From positions 496,001 to 560,000 of the forward strand of contig NZ_JAHCDN010000001.1 of assembly GCF_018413605.1 (NCBI RefSeq): DNA of 64,000 bases, in the 5' to 3' direction. The notes beneath the pieces were generated by a model. That model saw nothing but the letters and a program-made list of their open reading frames with translations, searched no databases and had not been told where the DNA came from. Shown piece by piece: positions 1-8,289 of this stretch (position 1 is its first letter; each line of letters starts with the position of its first letter). A program made the position numbers and the translations under genes. Source of the DNA: Variovorax sp. PCZ-1. GTDB taxonomy: Bacteria; Pseudomonadota; Gammaproteobacteria; Burkholderiales; Burkholderiaceae_C.

Positions 1-1335
1 AGCTTTGGTTTCGCCTGAACCCGCTTTACGTGCGAGATAAAACAGCACAGAAATATAGGAGACCAAGAGCATCAAATAGACCACGATATACAAAGCCAGC
101 GTGCCAGCGAGCATCGGTGTGGGAATGCTGGCAGCGGCTTGTTTGGTGGTGAGCACACCAGTGACCAGCCAAGGCTGGCGGCCAATTTCCGTCACATACC
201 AGCCGGCGAGCGTCGCCACCCAACCGGAGAACGTCATACCAACCATGACTCGACCCAGCCAAGGCTTGATCTGCCCACCCTTGCGCTGCTGCCACACAGC
301 GAGCCAGCCCACCGCAAGCATCAGCATGCCAGTGCCCACCATGACACGAAAGCCCCAAAAGACAGGAGCCACCGGGGGATGCACGCCTTTGAAATCATTC
401 AGCCCCTTCACTTCGCCATCAAGCTCATGCGTCAAATACAGTGAGGCGAGTTTGGGAATGCTGATCTCGTATTTGTTTTCGCGTGCTTTCTCATCTGGAA
501 TACCAAAGATCACAGCAGGCGCGCCGCGCTGTGTTTCCCAGATACCTTCCATGGCGGCTAATTTCGCAGGCTGATGTTTGAAAGTATTCAGGCCGTGCAA
601 ATCACCGAGCACGATCTGCGCAGGCACGAGCACAGCTGCCATCACCACGCCCGTGCGCAGTGTTGCGAGCACGCTGGCAGCGCGGTCACCTCGCAGCCAG
701 CGATACGCGCTGATACCTGTGAGCAGAAACGCCACTGTCACGAAGCAGGCCATCATCATGTGGCTCATGCGGTAGGGGAAGGAGGGATTGAAAATCACGG
801 CCCACCAATCGGTCACATGCGCCACCATCAACCCGGCTTCGTTGGGGCGCATCTCAAAGCCCGCAGGCGTTTGCATCCACGAGTTGAGCGCAAGAATCCA
901 GAAGGCGGAGAGGCTGGTGCCCAGCGCCACCAAGAGCGTCGCTACCGTGTGCCAACGATGCCCCACGCGTTGCAAACCAAACAGCATCACGCCAAGGAAA
1001 CTCGCCTCCAGAAAGAACGCCGTCATGACTTCATAAGCCAACAGCGGCCCCGCGATATTGCCCACGGTGTTCATAAAGCCCGGCCAGTTCGTGCCAAACT
1101 GAAAGCTCATCGTGATGCCGCTGACCACCCCGAGTGCAAAGGTAAGCGCAAACACTTTCACCCAGAAAAAGTAAGCATCCATCCACTTGGCATCTTGCGT
1201 GCGTGCGAAGCGCCATTTGAAAAACACCAAGACCCAAGCCAGCGCAATCGTGATCGTAGGAAAGAGGATGTGAAAGCTGATATTGGCCGCAAATTGAATG
1301 CGGTGCAAGATCAGGGGATCAAAGCTATCGCTCAT
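1..1335 (-). CDS. cydA: Cytochrome bd-type quinol oxidase subunit I (3' end outside window)
   Basis: Subunit I of a bd-type terminal oxidase in the inner membrane, which oxidises quinol and carries the b558, b595 and d haems. The window holds the first 445 codons; the C-terminus lies beyond base 1. Visible are the N-terminal FHILFPT stretch near residue 20, a later His in RMSHMMM, and the diagnostic GWYVTEIGRQPW block. The Q-loop is short: only about 35 residues separate EKARENKYEIS from RVMVGTG, where E. coli-type CydA carries a long insertion. That suggests the cyanide-insensitive (CIO) class. AGGAG precedes the ATG. Nine bases separate it from the GbsR-like gene upstream, so the two are probably cotranscribed. 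A cydB gene is expected outside the window. Confidence 0.95.
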   Translation of the reverse strand, partial: MSDSFDPLILHRIQFAANISFHILFPTITIALAWVLVFFKWRFARTQDAKWMDAYFFWVKVFALTFALGVVSGITMSFQFGTNWPGFMNTVGNIAGPLLAYEVMTAFFLEASFLGVMLFGLQRVGHRWHTVATLLVALGTSLSAFWILALNSWMQTPAGFEMRPNEAGLMVAHVTDWWAVIFNPSFPYRMSHMMMACFVTVAFLLTGISAYRWLRGDRAASVLATLRTGVVMAAVLVPAQIVLGDLHGLNTFKHQPAKLAAMEGIWETQRGAPAVIFGIPDEKARENKYEISIPKLASLYLTHELDGEVKGLNDFKGVHPPVAPVFWGFRVMVGTGMLMLAVGWLAVWQQRKGGQIKPWLGRVMVGMTFSGWVATLAGWYVTEIGRQPWLVTGVLTTKQAAASIPTPMLAGTLALYIVVYLMLLVSYISVLFYLARKAGSGETKA

Positions 1336-1344
1336 GGCTTACTC

Positions 1345-1959
1345 CTAAAAAATTGGGGGGATGGTGTTGTCTGCTGCTGTCTCTTTCGCTGTTGTTGTCG
1401 TTGGTGTTTTGTCTTTGCTCTTGAAGAGCATCATGTCTTTGAGCTCAAGCAGCTTTTGCGCTGCAGCGCCCATCTTCATCAGCTGGCGAAGGGTCTGCTC
1501 ATCGAGGCGCTGAATGTCTGTGAACCAAGTCGTCACCAGCTCAATCAGCTCATGCATTTGCGCCATGCGCTTTTGCGCGTGCGCGTCTTGCGGGTTGGTG
1601 GGCGAAACGAGGAGTGAATCGCGCAGCATGGAAAGTGTGGGATCAATCTCGCGCTTTTTGCGCTCATCGGCCAGTGTGCGAAAAATCAGCCACACATCAT
1701 CAGGCGCGCTGAAATATTCGCGACGATCGCCCGGTAAATGCTGCAGCTTGGTCAGCCGCCAAGAATCCAGCTCCTTCAAACCCATGCTCACGTTTGAGCG
1801 CGAAAAATCCAGCGCTTCGGCGATTTCATCGGCGTTTAGTGGGCGCTCGCTCACAAACAACAGGGCATAAATCTGGCCGACCGTGCGGTTGATGCCCCAG
1901 CGGCTGCCCATTTCACCAAAATGGAGCACAAAACTTTGAGCCAGGGGGGTGAGGTTCAT
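1345..1959 (-). CDS. GbsR/MarR-family transcriptional regulator
   Basis: A 204-residue winged-helix regulator of the GbsR type. The N-terminal half carries the helix-turn-helix (LNADEIAEALDFSRSNVSMG, about residues 37-56) and the wing (LPGDRREYF). The C-terminal half is helical and probably dimerises. Its last 25 residues are Thr/Lys-rich and look disordered. The gene lies directly upstream of cydA in the same direction, so it is the likely local controller of the bd oxidase. A near-perfect inverted repeat covers its own promoter, which implies autoregulation. What signal it senses is not visible. AGGA precedes the ATG by six bases. Confidence 0.88.
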   Translation of the reverse strand: MNLTPLAQSFVLHFGEMGSRWGINRTVGQIYALLFVSERPLNADEIAEALDFSRSNVSMGLKELDSWRLTKLQHLPGDRREYFSAPDDVWLIFRTLADERKKREIDPTLSMLRDSLLVSPTNPQDAHAQKRMAQMHELIELVTTWFTDIQRLDEQTLRQLMKMGAAAQKLLELKDMMLFKSKDKTPTTTTAKETAADNTIPPIF

Positions 1960-1963
1960 GTGA

Positions 1964-1999
1964 TTCCTATAATTTCAAGAATTACTGAAATTATAGGAA
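1964..1999. promoter_or_regulatory. 14-bp inverted repeat, probable GbsR-like operator
   Basis: TTCCTATAATTTCA (1964-1977) and its exact reverse complement (1986-1999) are separated by eight bases. The right arm contains the -10 box of the minus-strand promoter and the left arm reaches the ribosome binding site of the regulator gene. A bound dimer would block transcription of the regulator-cydA operon. It may also affect the divergent gene at 2144. The palindrome is seen directly; its use as operator is inferred from position. Confidence 0.75.
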
Positions 2000-2018
2000 A
2001 TTTGAATAAACCCGTCAA
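1990..2018 (-). promoter_or_regulatory. Sigma-70 promoter of the regulator-cydA operon
   Basis: On the minus strand TTGACG (2013-2018) and TATAAT (1990-1995) are separated by 17 bases, almost a consensus housekeeping promoter. The start point would fall near 1983, leaving a leader of about 25 bases. The operator palindrome overlaps the -10 box. Confidence 0.75.
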
Positions 2019-2143
2019 ATCTCTATCCTGATAAGCACTTACGTGGTTCCCACTATGCAGTTCCCACAACAAAACTTTCACAGAAATTACTTAGCATACG
2101 CCTGCTTATCTTCTATAGCTGTTATTTCAATACTGGAGACACC

Positions 2144-3121
2144 ATGATCAAACGCCGTTCAACCTTCGCACTAGCCGCCATCGTGCTGTCAAACACGGGT
2201 GCAGCTCTTGCGCAAACCAGTACGCCGCAAGCCGCTTGGCCGACGCAATCGGTCAAGATCGTGGTGCCCTATGCCGCAGGTGGCACAACCGATATCGCTG
2301 CGCGCATCTTGGCCGCCGAGCTCAGCAAAAAATGGGGGCAGCCTGTGACTGTGGATAACAAGCCCGGCGCATCCACCCAAATCGGCACAGATATGGTGGC
2401 CAAATCCAAAGACGGCCACACCTTGCTGATGACGGCATCGCCTTTCGCCGTGAATCCCACGCTCTTTGCCAAATTGCCGTATGACACCTACAAAGATTTC
2501 AAGCCCGTCACTCTCGTCGTGCGCAATGGTCTGTTTCTCGTCACCAGTGGCAAGCAGCCTTTCGCGAGCGTGAAAGATCTGATCGAAGCAGGCAAGGGCG
2601 ACAAGACAGTGAGCATCGCCTCGCCGGCCAACGGCAGCATGGCGCATATGGTGGCCGAGTTGGTGGCCGATACGCAAAAACTCAATCTGCTGCATGTGCC
2701 CTATCGCGGCACACCGCCTGCGCTTACCGATGTGATCGGCGGCCAAGTGCAGTTCATGTTTGACAACCCCAGCTCCTCATTGCCACTCATCAAAGACGGC
2801 AAACTCAAAGCGCTGGCTTACACAGCCAGCAAGCGCTCCAAGGCGCTGCCCAATGTGCCCACGGTGGCTGAGACGATTCCAGGTTTTGAAGCCATCAATT
2901 GGTTTGGCATGCTCGCCCCCAGTGCAATGGATGACAAGCTCTTGGATCGCATCGCGCAAGATGCCAACGAGGTACTCAAGCGCAGAGATGTGGTGGACCG
3001 CTTTACCAGTGAAGGCGTGGAAATTGGCGGTATTCCGCGTGAGGCATTTGGCGCGTTTTTGGCAGTGGAAACGATCCGCTGGGCGAAGATTGTGCGGGCG
3101 CGCAACATCAAAGCCGATTGA
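2144..3121 (+). CDS. Bug/TctC-family tripartite tricarboxylate transporter receptor
   Basis: A periplasmic substrate-binding protein of the Bug family, which delivers carboxylates or related solutes to TctAB-type membrane partners. It has 325 residues with a Sec signal peptide (MIKRRSTFALAA... cleaved after ALA near residue 23). Typical family segments are VKIVVPYAAGGTTDIAAR, HVPYRGTPPALTDVIGGQV and GFEAINWFGMLAPSAM. GGAG lies upstream of the ATG. No tctA or tctB genes are adjacent, the usual situation for the many orphan Bug receptors of Burkholderiales. The ligand cannot be predicted. It is divergent from the GbsR-like gene, but a functional link is not shown. Confidence 0.92.
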   Translation: MIKRRSTFALAAIVLSNTGAALAQTSTPQAAWPTQSVKIVVPYAAGGTTDIAARILAAELSKKWGQPVTVDNKPGASTQIGTDMVAKSKDGHTLLMTASPFAVNPTLFAKLPYDTYKDFKPVTLVVRNGLFLVTSGKQPFASVKDLIEAGKGDKTVSIASPANGSMAHMVAELVADTQKLNLLHVPYRGTPPALTDVIGGQVQFMFDNPSSSLPLIKDGKLKALAYTASKRSKALPNVPTVAETIPGFEAINWFGMLAPSAMDDKLLDRIAQDANEVLKRRDVVDRFTSEGVEIGGIPREAFGAFLAVETIRWAKIVRARNIKAD

Positions 3122-3125
3122 TCAA

Positions 3126-3167
3126 TGCTACTTATTTAGTAGCATCTTGCGCAGATAGTACGCCGGC
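3126..3167 (-). repeat. PE1 palindromic element, intergenic copy
   Basis: Hairpin TGCTACT / AGTAGCA with a five-base loop, then TTGCGCA, ending in GCCGGC on this strand. It lies between two convergent genes and could act as a weak bidirectional transcription barrier. Confidence 0.85.
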
Positions 3168-3191
3168 TAGAAGCCTAAAACGCTTAAAAAA

Positions 3192-4061
3192 TTAACCACC
3201 GTTGGCAGCAATCCAGTCTTTGTAGGCTGGATGCTGGCGCATGGTGTTGAAGCAAAAGCCCTGTTCTTTCAGGCCAAGGATCAGGGGCTCAAGCACAGCG
3301 GGAGCCCAAGGATCTTTGCGGCTCCAAATGCCAAGGTGTGCCATGAGGATGTCGCCGGGCTTGATGTCTTTGAGCGCTTTTTTCAGCAGTGCGTCGTTCG
3401 ACACACGCTCACTCGGCAGCTCATCGCCTAGGAAGCCAGCGGGTGACCAGCCGACGTGCTTGTAGCCGCATTTCTCGGCTTCTGCTAAGAGCTTTGCACT
3501 TGTTTTTCCACCGGGAGCGCGGAAGACGGGCAAGGCTTTTTTGCCGGTATAAAACTCAATCCGCTCTCTGGCAGTATCGAGTTGCTCGCAATATTTTTTG
3601 GGCGCCCAGGTGAAGCTGCGGCCTGCGAATGCGCCCTGCGTGGGTTGTACGATGAACTGCGTTTCAATCCCTTTGGCATCACCCAAGAGCACAGGATGAT
3701 CCCAGGTGTGAGATGCAAATTCATGACCTTCTTTGCCACGTGCTGCCCAGAATTTCTCACCCCAGTTTTTCGCAAGAGAAGTGCTCTCGTCTTTGGTCTT
3801 CTCATTGGCCGCGAAGAAGGTGACCTTCACGTTGTGTTTGTTCAATGTATCGGCGATGAACTGCGCCACTTCCATGTGGCCTGTGTCAAAGGTGAGATAC
3901 ACCGGCTTGTCGCATATAGCCGGCGGCGGCACAACAACCGCAGGCGGAGGCGCCTCTTTTTTCTTGCCAAATATAGAGCTTAATTGGGCACTCGCCGGCA
4001 CAGATACTGCGCAGAGTGCTATCGAAAGGATAGTAAAAAGTGTTTTATTCGCGAGGCGCAT
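3192..4061 (-). CDS. Polysaccharide deacetylase-family protein (NodB homology)
   Basis: A secreted NodB-fold protein of 289 residues if started at 4061, where a signal peptide begins (MRLANKTLF..., cleaved after ASA). A longer in-frame start at 4136 would put 25 charged residues ahead of the signal and is unlikely. NodB blocks: TFDTG (canonical TFDDG, so the second Asp, normally a metal ligand, is Thr), SHTWDHP and FRAPGGKTS. A conserved-looking C-terminal part (MAHLGIWSRKDPWAPA) follows. The start overlaps the end of the beta-propeller gene by 17 bases, suggesting coupling. Most of the signal peptide is encoded by a PE1 repeat (3994-4034). Substrate unknown. Confidence 0.82.
   Translation of the reverse strand: MRLANKTLFTILSIALCAVSVPASAQLSSIFGKKKEAPPPAVVVPPPAICDKPVYLTFDTGHMEVAQFIADTLNKHNVKVTFFAANEKTKDESTSLAKNWGEKFWAARGKEGHEFASHTWDHPVLLGDAKGIETQFIVQPTQGAFAGRSFTWAPKKYCEQLDTARERIEFYTGKKALPVFRAPGGKTSAKLLAEAEKCGYKHVGWSPAGFLGDELPSERVSNDALLKKALKDIKPGDILMAHLGIWSRKDPWAPAVLEPLILGLKEQGFCFNTMRQHPAYKDWIAANGG
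3994..4034 (+). repeat. PE1 element inside the deacetylase signal peptide
   Basis: Complete copy: GCCGGC, ATACTGCGCA, GTGCTATC and GATAG. It is antisense to the deacetylase gene and encodes residues 10-23, the hydrophobic core up to the cleavage region (IALCAVSVPASA). Confidence 0.9.
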
Positions 4062-5091
4062 GATCCAGCGTCCACACCCCATGCGGTGAGCGGCCCACGT
4101 TGACCTGGCGAGCGATCTTGCCCGTTTGCAGTTCAATCACCGTGAGTTTTTTCGCCCAGCGCGAGGTGACATAAAGCAATTTTCCATCAGAAGAGATGTC
4201 CATGCAATCGGGCCCGCCAGGCACATTGATTTGGCTCACCACGGATTGCGTTTGCAAATCAATCTTGCTCACTGTATTGGCCACACGGTTGCTCACATAC
4301 ACATGGCGCTTGTCGCCCGCAGCGCGGAAGGCATGCGCGCCCTTGCCAGTGGGAATCGTCTTCACTAATTTTGCTGGCTCAGCGCCGCCGCGCGAGACAT
4401 CAAACACCTGCACGCCATCGCTGGCCGTTAGGCCAATATAGGCAAATTTATCGTCGGGCGAGAGATAGATATCTGCAGGCATGTCGCCCGTGGGCAAGCG
4501 CCAACGGATGCTTTGCGTGGCCAGATCTAACGCGATCCACTCATCGCTGTCTTGCATGGTGATGTAGGCCGTGGTGGATTTGCTGTCGATCCACATATGG
4601 CTCGGCGTTTTGCCGGTAGAGACGCGTTTGACCAACTTCAATGGTTCAGCCGCTTGCGGCAGCCATTGATACACATCCACATGGTTCAAACGATTCGCCG
4701 CCGTGACGAACCATTTCATATCGGGCGAGAAGCGCAGGTGGTAAGGATCCAAGATGCCTTTGATCGTGCGCTGCACTTGCGCTGTGCGCGGATCGAGAAA
4801 CAACAGCGAATCACCGCCCGCATTGGCCACGATCACCGATTTTTCATCGGGCGTGAGATACAAATGGTGTGGCTCTTTGCCAGTGGGGATGCGCTGCGTC
4901 TCCATCCAAGTATTCGGATCAATCACGCTGATATTGGCATCGAGCGAGTTGAGCACGAAGATGGGCGGCTTCGGCTTGGCCACGGCTGGAGCAGCAACGG
5001 GCGCGGAGGCAGCTTGCGCCATCACGCGGCTCGCCAAGCCAGACCCAAGGGAAATACTGGCCAGAGCCACCAAAAATTGCGAACGCTTCAA
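4045..5091 (-). CDS. YVTN/YncE-like beta-propeller protein
   Basis: A 348-residue exported seven-bladed-propeller-type protein. The signal peptide is MKRSQFLVALASISLGSGLA... with cleavage near VMAQA. It has repeated blade motifs of the YVTN kind: ISVIDPNTW, VIVANAGGDSLLFLD, AYITMQDSDEWIALD, VYVSNRVANTVSKID and LYVTSRWAKKLTVIE. Such proteins are found in the periplasm, often with no known activity. It is the first gene of a likely two-gene unit with the deacetylase, whose start it overlaps. That hints at a joint envelope role, but nothing proves it. Confidence 0.85.
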   Translation of the reverse strand: MKRSQFLVALASISLGSGLASRVMAQAASAPVAAPAVAKPKPPIFVLNSLDANISVIDPNTWMETQRIPTGKEPHHLYLTPDEKSVIVANAGGDSLLFLDPRTAQVQRTIKGILDPYHLRFSPDMKWFVTAANRLNHVDVYQWLPQAAEPLKLVKRVSTGKTPSHMWIDSKSTTAYITMQDSDEWIALDLATQSIRWRLPTGDMPADIYLSPDDKFAYIGLTASDGVQVFDVSRGGAEPAKLVKTIPTGKGAHAFRAAGDKRHVYVSNRVANTVSKIDLQTQSVVSQINVPGGPDCMDISSDGKLLYVTSRWAKKLTVIELQTGKIARQVNVGRSPHGVWTLDHAPRE

Positions 5092-5176
5092 AACTTAGCT
5101 TTCAAATCAAAATCAACCCGCAATTTTACCCGTAGCCCTTTGATCACTCACCCTAAAACACCTGCAAAATCAAGCC

Positions 5177-6013
5177 ATGCCTGCATCAGTTGCTACAAAG
5201 TTAGAGAAAGTTCGCGTTTTCGGCGTGAATCTGGAGGTTTTGCGCATTCCTGCGCCTGATGCATCGAATCTCTCGCCCATCGTCTTTCTACATGAAGGTT
5301 TAGGCTCGGTAGCCATGTGGCGCGATTTCCCGCAGCAGCTCTGCCTCGCCACAGGTCGTGCCGGCCTCGTTTACTCACGTCGCGGTTACGGCCATTCAGA
5401 TTCCGTGCCCGATGTGCGCGGAGCAGGCCGCTTGGAGCCCGATTACATGCACCATGAAGCGTGGAAAGTGTTGCCCGAGTTGCTGCGCATCGAAGGCATC
5501 ACCAGACCTGTTCTCCTTGGCCACTCCGATGGCGGCACGATTGCTTTGCTCCATGCATCACGCTTCGATGTAGAGGCCTGCATTGTTATGGCTCCCCATC
5601 TTTTCGTTGAAGACATCAGTATTTCAGCCATCACACAAGCGCGAGTAGCTTATGAACAAGGCGATCTGCGCCAACGCCTCTCTCGCTATCACGCAGATGT
5701 TGATAATGCCTTCTGGCAATGGAACGACATCTGGCTCAGCTCAGAATTTCGCAGCTTCAACATCGAAGCTGATTGCAAACAAATCACCTGCCCACTCTTA
5801 GCAATCCAAGGCCATGACGATCCTTATGGCACGATGGCGCAGATGGATGCGCTAGGCGGCGTAGAGTGCGTTTCTTCAAGCCAAATCGGCACTTTGCCGG
5901 CGAGTAGTCTGCGCAAGGTGCTATTAAAACTAGAGCAATGCGGACATTCACCGCACAAAGATCAACGCGGCGCTGTCATTGACTCTGTAAAGAACTGGCT
6001 CTCTGCTCAGTAA
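5177..6013 (+). CDS. Alpha/beta hydrolase
   Basis: A cytosolic alpha/beta-hydrolase of 278 residues. It shows an oxyanion region FLHEGLGSVAMW (residues 37-48), a nucleophile elbow GHSDGG in which Ser is the nucleophile (near residue 115), an acid in GHDDPYG, and the catalytic His in CGHSPHKDQ near the C-terminus. Residues about 240-253 (TLPASSLRKVLLKLE) are encoded by a PE1 element placed just before the His loop. Compared with my memory of related hydrolases this segment is about a dozen residues longer. No clear Shine-Dalgarno sequence precedes the ATG. Substrate unknown. Confidence 0.85.
   Translation: MPASVATKLEKVRVFGVNLEVLRIPAPDASNLSPIVFLHEGLGSVAMWRDFPQQLCLATGRAGLVYSRRGYGHSDSVPDVRGAGRLEPDYMHHEAWKVLPELLRIEGITRPVLLGHSDGGTIALLHASRFDVEACIVMAPHLFVEDISISAITQARVAYEQGDLRQRLSRYHADVDNAFWQWNDIWLSSEFRSFNIEADCKQITCPLLAIQGHDDPYGTMAQMDALGGVECVSSSQIGTLPASSLRKVLLKLEQCGHSPHKDQRGAVIDSVKNWLSAQ
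5896..5936 (+). repeat. PE1 element inside the alpha/beta hydrolase gene
   Basis: GCCGGC, GTCTGCGCAAGGTGCTATTA and CTAG. It is in the sense orientation, but read in a different frame from the ispC and lpxB copies (codons CCG GCG). Confidence 0.85.
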
Positions 6014-6016
6014 ACA

Positions 6017-8107
6017 TCAAGCCTTGATCGGCACGATATTGTCCGTTCCGGTAGCGCCAAAAGCTTGCTCGCGCAGCAAGGCAAGCTGATCGCGCACGCG
6101 AGCGGCTTTCTCGAACTCCAGATTCTTCGCATGATCGAGCATTTGCTTCTCCAGCTGCTTAATGCGTTTGCCCACATCGCGCTCGCTCATGTCTTCCACT
6201 TGAGCGCGATCTAAATCGCGCTTGGCCATTTCTTTGCTGGCTTTTTCGCTGTACACACCATCGATCAGATCGCGTACTTTCTTGACGATACTCTGCGGCG
6301 TGATGCCATTGGCGAGGTTGAATTCGATTTGCTTCTTGCGGCGACGCTCGGTTTCGTCCATCGCCTTTTTCATGGAATCGGTGATCTTGTCAGCATACAA
6401 AATCGCTCGGCCATTCAAGTTTCGCGCGGCGCGGCCAATGGTTTGAATCAAGCTGCGCTCAGCGCGCAAGAAGCCTTCTTTATCTGCATCAAGAATCGCC
6501 ACCAGCGAGACCTCAGGAATATCCAAGCCTTCGCGCAGCAAGTTGATACCCACAAGCACATCAAATGCACCCAAGCGCAGATCACGCAGAATTTCCACAC
6601 GCTCCACGGTATCCACATCGCTGTGCAAATAGCGTACTTTCACGCCGTTGTCAGACAAATAATCAGTAAGCTGCTCTGCCATGCGCTTCGTGAGCGTCGT
6701 GATCAGCACGCGCTCATTCTTCTCCACACGAATACGAATCTCTTGCAGCACATCGTCCACCTGATGGGTGGCGGGGCGCACTTCCACCTCAGGATCGACC
6801 AAGCCCGTAGGCCGCACCACCTGCTCCACCACCTGGCCTGCATGCTCTTTCTCGTAAGCCGCAGGTGTGGCGCTCACGAAGATGCATTGACGCATGCGCT
6901 TTTCGAATTCTTCAAATTTCAGCGGGCGATTATCGAGAGCGCTAGGTAAGCGGAATCCATATTCAACAAGCGTGGTCTTGCGCGCGCGGTCGCCGTTGTA
7001 CATGGCATTGAGCTGGCCGATCATCTGATGGCTTTCATCCAAAAACATCAGTGCATCTTTGGGCATGTAATCTGTGAGCGTGGAGGGCGGCGCGCCCTCG
7101 GGAGCGCCTGAGAGATGGCGCGTGTAATTCTCAATGCCCTTGCAGTGGCCCACTTCGCTGAGCATTTCCAGATCAAAGCGCGTGCGCTGCTCCAGCCGTT
7201 GCGCTTCTACTAATTTGCCATCACCAACTAGCTGCTTCAAGCGTTCGTCCAGCTCCAGCTTGATCGTCTCCACCGCCATCAACACCTTGTCGCGCGGTGT
7301 CACGTAATGGCTGCTTGGATACACGGTGAAACGTGGAATCTTTTGGCGGATGCGGCCTGTAAGCGGGTCGAAAAGCGAAAGCGTTTCAATCTCGTCGTCA
7401 AACAATTCAATCCGAATCGCTAGCTCCGAATGCTCGGCGGGAAACACATCAATCGTATCGCCTCGCACGCGGAATTTGCCGCGAGAAAAATCTTGCTCAT
7501 TGCGCTGATATTGCATGCGAATCAGCTGCGCAATCACATCACGCTGCCCCATCTTGTCGCCCACACGCAGCGTCATGATCATGCGGTGATAGCTTTCTGG
7601 CTCGCCAATACCGTAAATCGCAGACACAGTGGCCACGATGATCACGTCACGGCGCTCCAAAATGCTCTTGGTGCACGAGAGCCGCATCTGCTCAATATGC
7701 TCATTGATGGCTGAATCTTTCTCAATGAATAAATCCCGCTGCGGCACATAAGCTTCAGGCTGGTAATAGTCGTAATAGCTCACGAAATATTCCACAGCAT
7801 TCTTGGGAAAGAATTCGCGGAATTCCGAATACAGTTGCGCAGCTAATGTCTTGTTAGGCGCAAACACAATCGCAGGTCGCCCTGAGCGCGCAATCACATT
7901 GGCCATGGTGAACGTCTTGCCCGAACCCGTCACGCCCAGCAGCGTTTGAAACACCTCACCATCATTGATGCCATCCACCAGCTGAGCAATCGCCGTCGGC
8001 TGATCGCCCGCAGGCGGATAAGGCTGAAAGAGCTCAAACGGCGAGCCGGGATAGCTCACGAATTCGCCGGCTTTCACTTCAGGCATAACTTCTAAGACTT
8101 CTGGCAT
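6017..8107 (-). CDS. uvrB: UvrABC excision nuclease subunit B
   Basis: The damage-verification helicase subunit of nucleotide excision repair, loaded by UvrA and then recruiting UvrC. Visible: Walker [11 protein letters not shown] (about residues 58-67), the beta-hairpin region [15 protein letters not shown], the helicase motif [22 protein letters not shown], and a C-terminal UVR domain ([16 protein letters not shown]). Length 696 from the chosen ATG, normal for the family. An in-frame ATG at 8179 gives 24 atypical extra residues; 8086 is also possible. None has a strong ribosome binding site. It is divergent from the aminotransferase gene, with an HP2 repeat between them. Confidence 0.97.
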   Translation of the reverse strand: MPEVLEVMPEVKAGEFVSYPGSPFELFQPYPPAGDQPTAIAQLVDGINDGEVFQTLLGVTGSGKTFTMANVIARSGRPAIVFAPNKTLAAQLYSEFREFFPKNAVEYFVSYYDYYQPEAYVPQRDLFIEKDSAINEHIEQMRLSCTKSILERRDVIIVATVSAIYGIGEPESYHRMIMTLRVGDKMGQRDVIAQLIRMQYQRNEQDFSRGKFRVRGDTIDVFPAEHSELAIRIELFDDEIETLSLFDPLTGRIRQKIPRFTVYPSSHYVTPRDKVLMAVETIKLELDERLKQLVGDGKLVEAQRLEQRTRFDLEMLSEVGHCKGIENYTRHLSGAPEGAPPSTLTDYMPKDALMFLDESHQMIGQLNAMYNGDRARKTTLVEYGFRLPSALDNRPLKFEEFEKRMRQCIFVSATPAAYEKEHAGQVVEQVVRPTGLVDPEVEVRPATHQVDDVLQEIRIRVEKNERVLITTLTKRMAEQLTDYLSDNGVKVRYLHSDVDTVERVEILRDLRLGAFDVLVGINLLREGLDIPEVSLVAILDADKEGFLRAERSLIQTIGRAARNLNGRAILYADKITDSMKKAMDETERRRKKQIEFNLANGITPQSIVKKVRDLIDGVYSEKASKEMAKRDLDRAQVEDMSERDVGKRIKQLEKQMLDHAKNLEFEKAARVRDQLALLREQAFGATGTDNIVPIKA

Positions 8108-8211
8108 AGCTTTTCCGGGCAATGCTGCGGTGCAGCGATAAAATAATGGGCAACCAAGTATTTTGAACGCTTTAGCCAAAAAGAGCTACTGACAACACGA
8201 AAAAACCGTAT

Positions 8212-8271
8212 GCAGGTCTTTTTCGCGTCTTTCGCGTAACTTTTGCGTCTTTCGCGTCCTGCCCTTTTCTT
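8212..8271. repeat. HP2 GCGT-rich hairpin repeat, short copy
   Basis: Alternating CGCGTCTTT and TTTGCGTC units bounded by GCAGG and CCTGC. It resembles one arm of the longer hairpins at 52435 and 56841. It occupies the divergent promoter region between uvrB and the aminotransferase gene. Confidence 0.7.
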
Positions 8272-8289
8272 CAACTTTTGGACGATCCA

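Noticed and set aside
574-1617. A 347-codon open frame on the plus strand opposite cydA
   Set aside because: The minus strand encodes CydA with its haem-ligand and GRQPW motifs; the plus frame is a His/Arg-rich shadow that also runs into the regulator gene.
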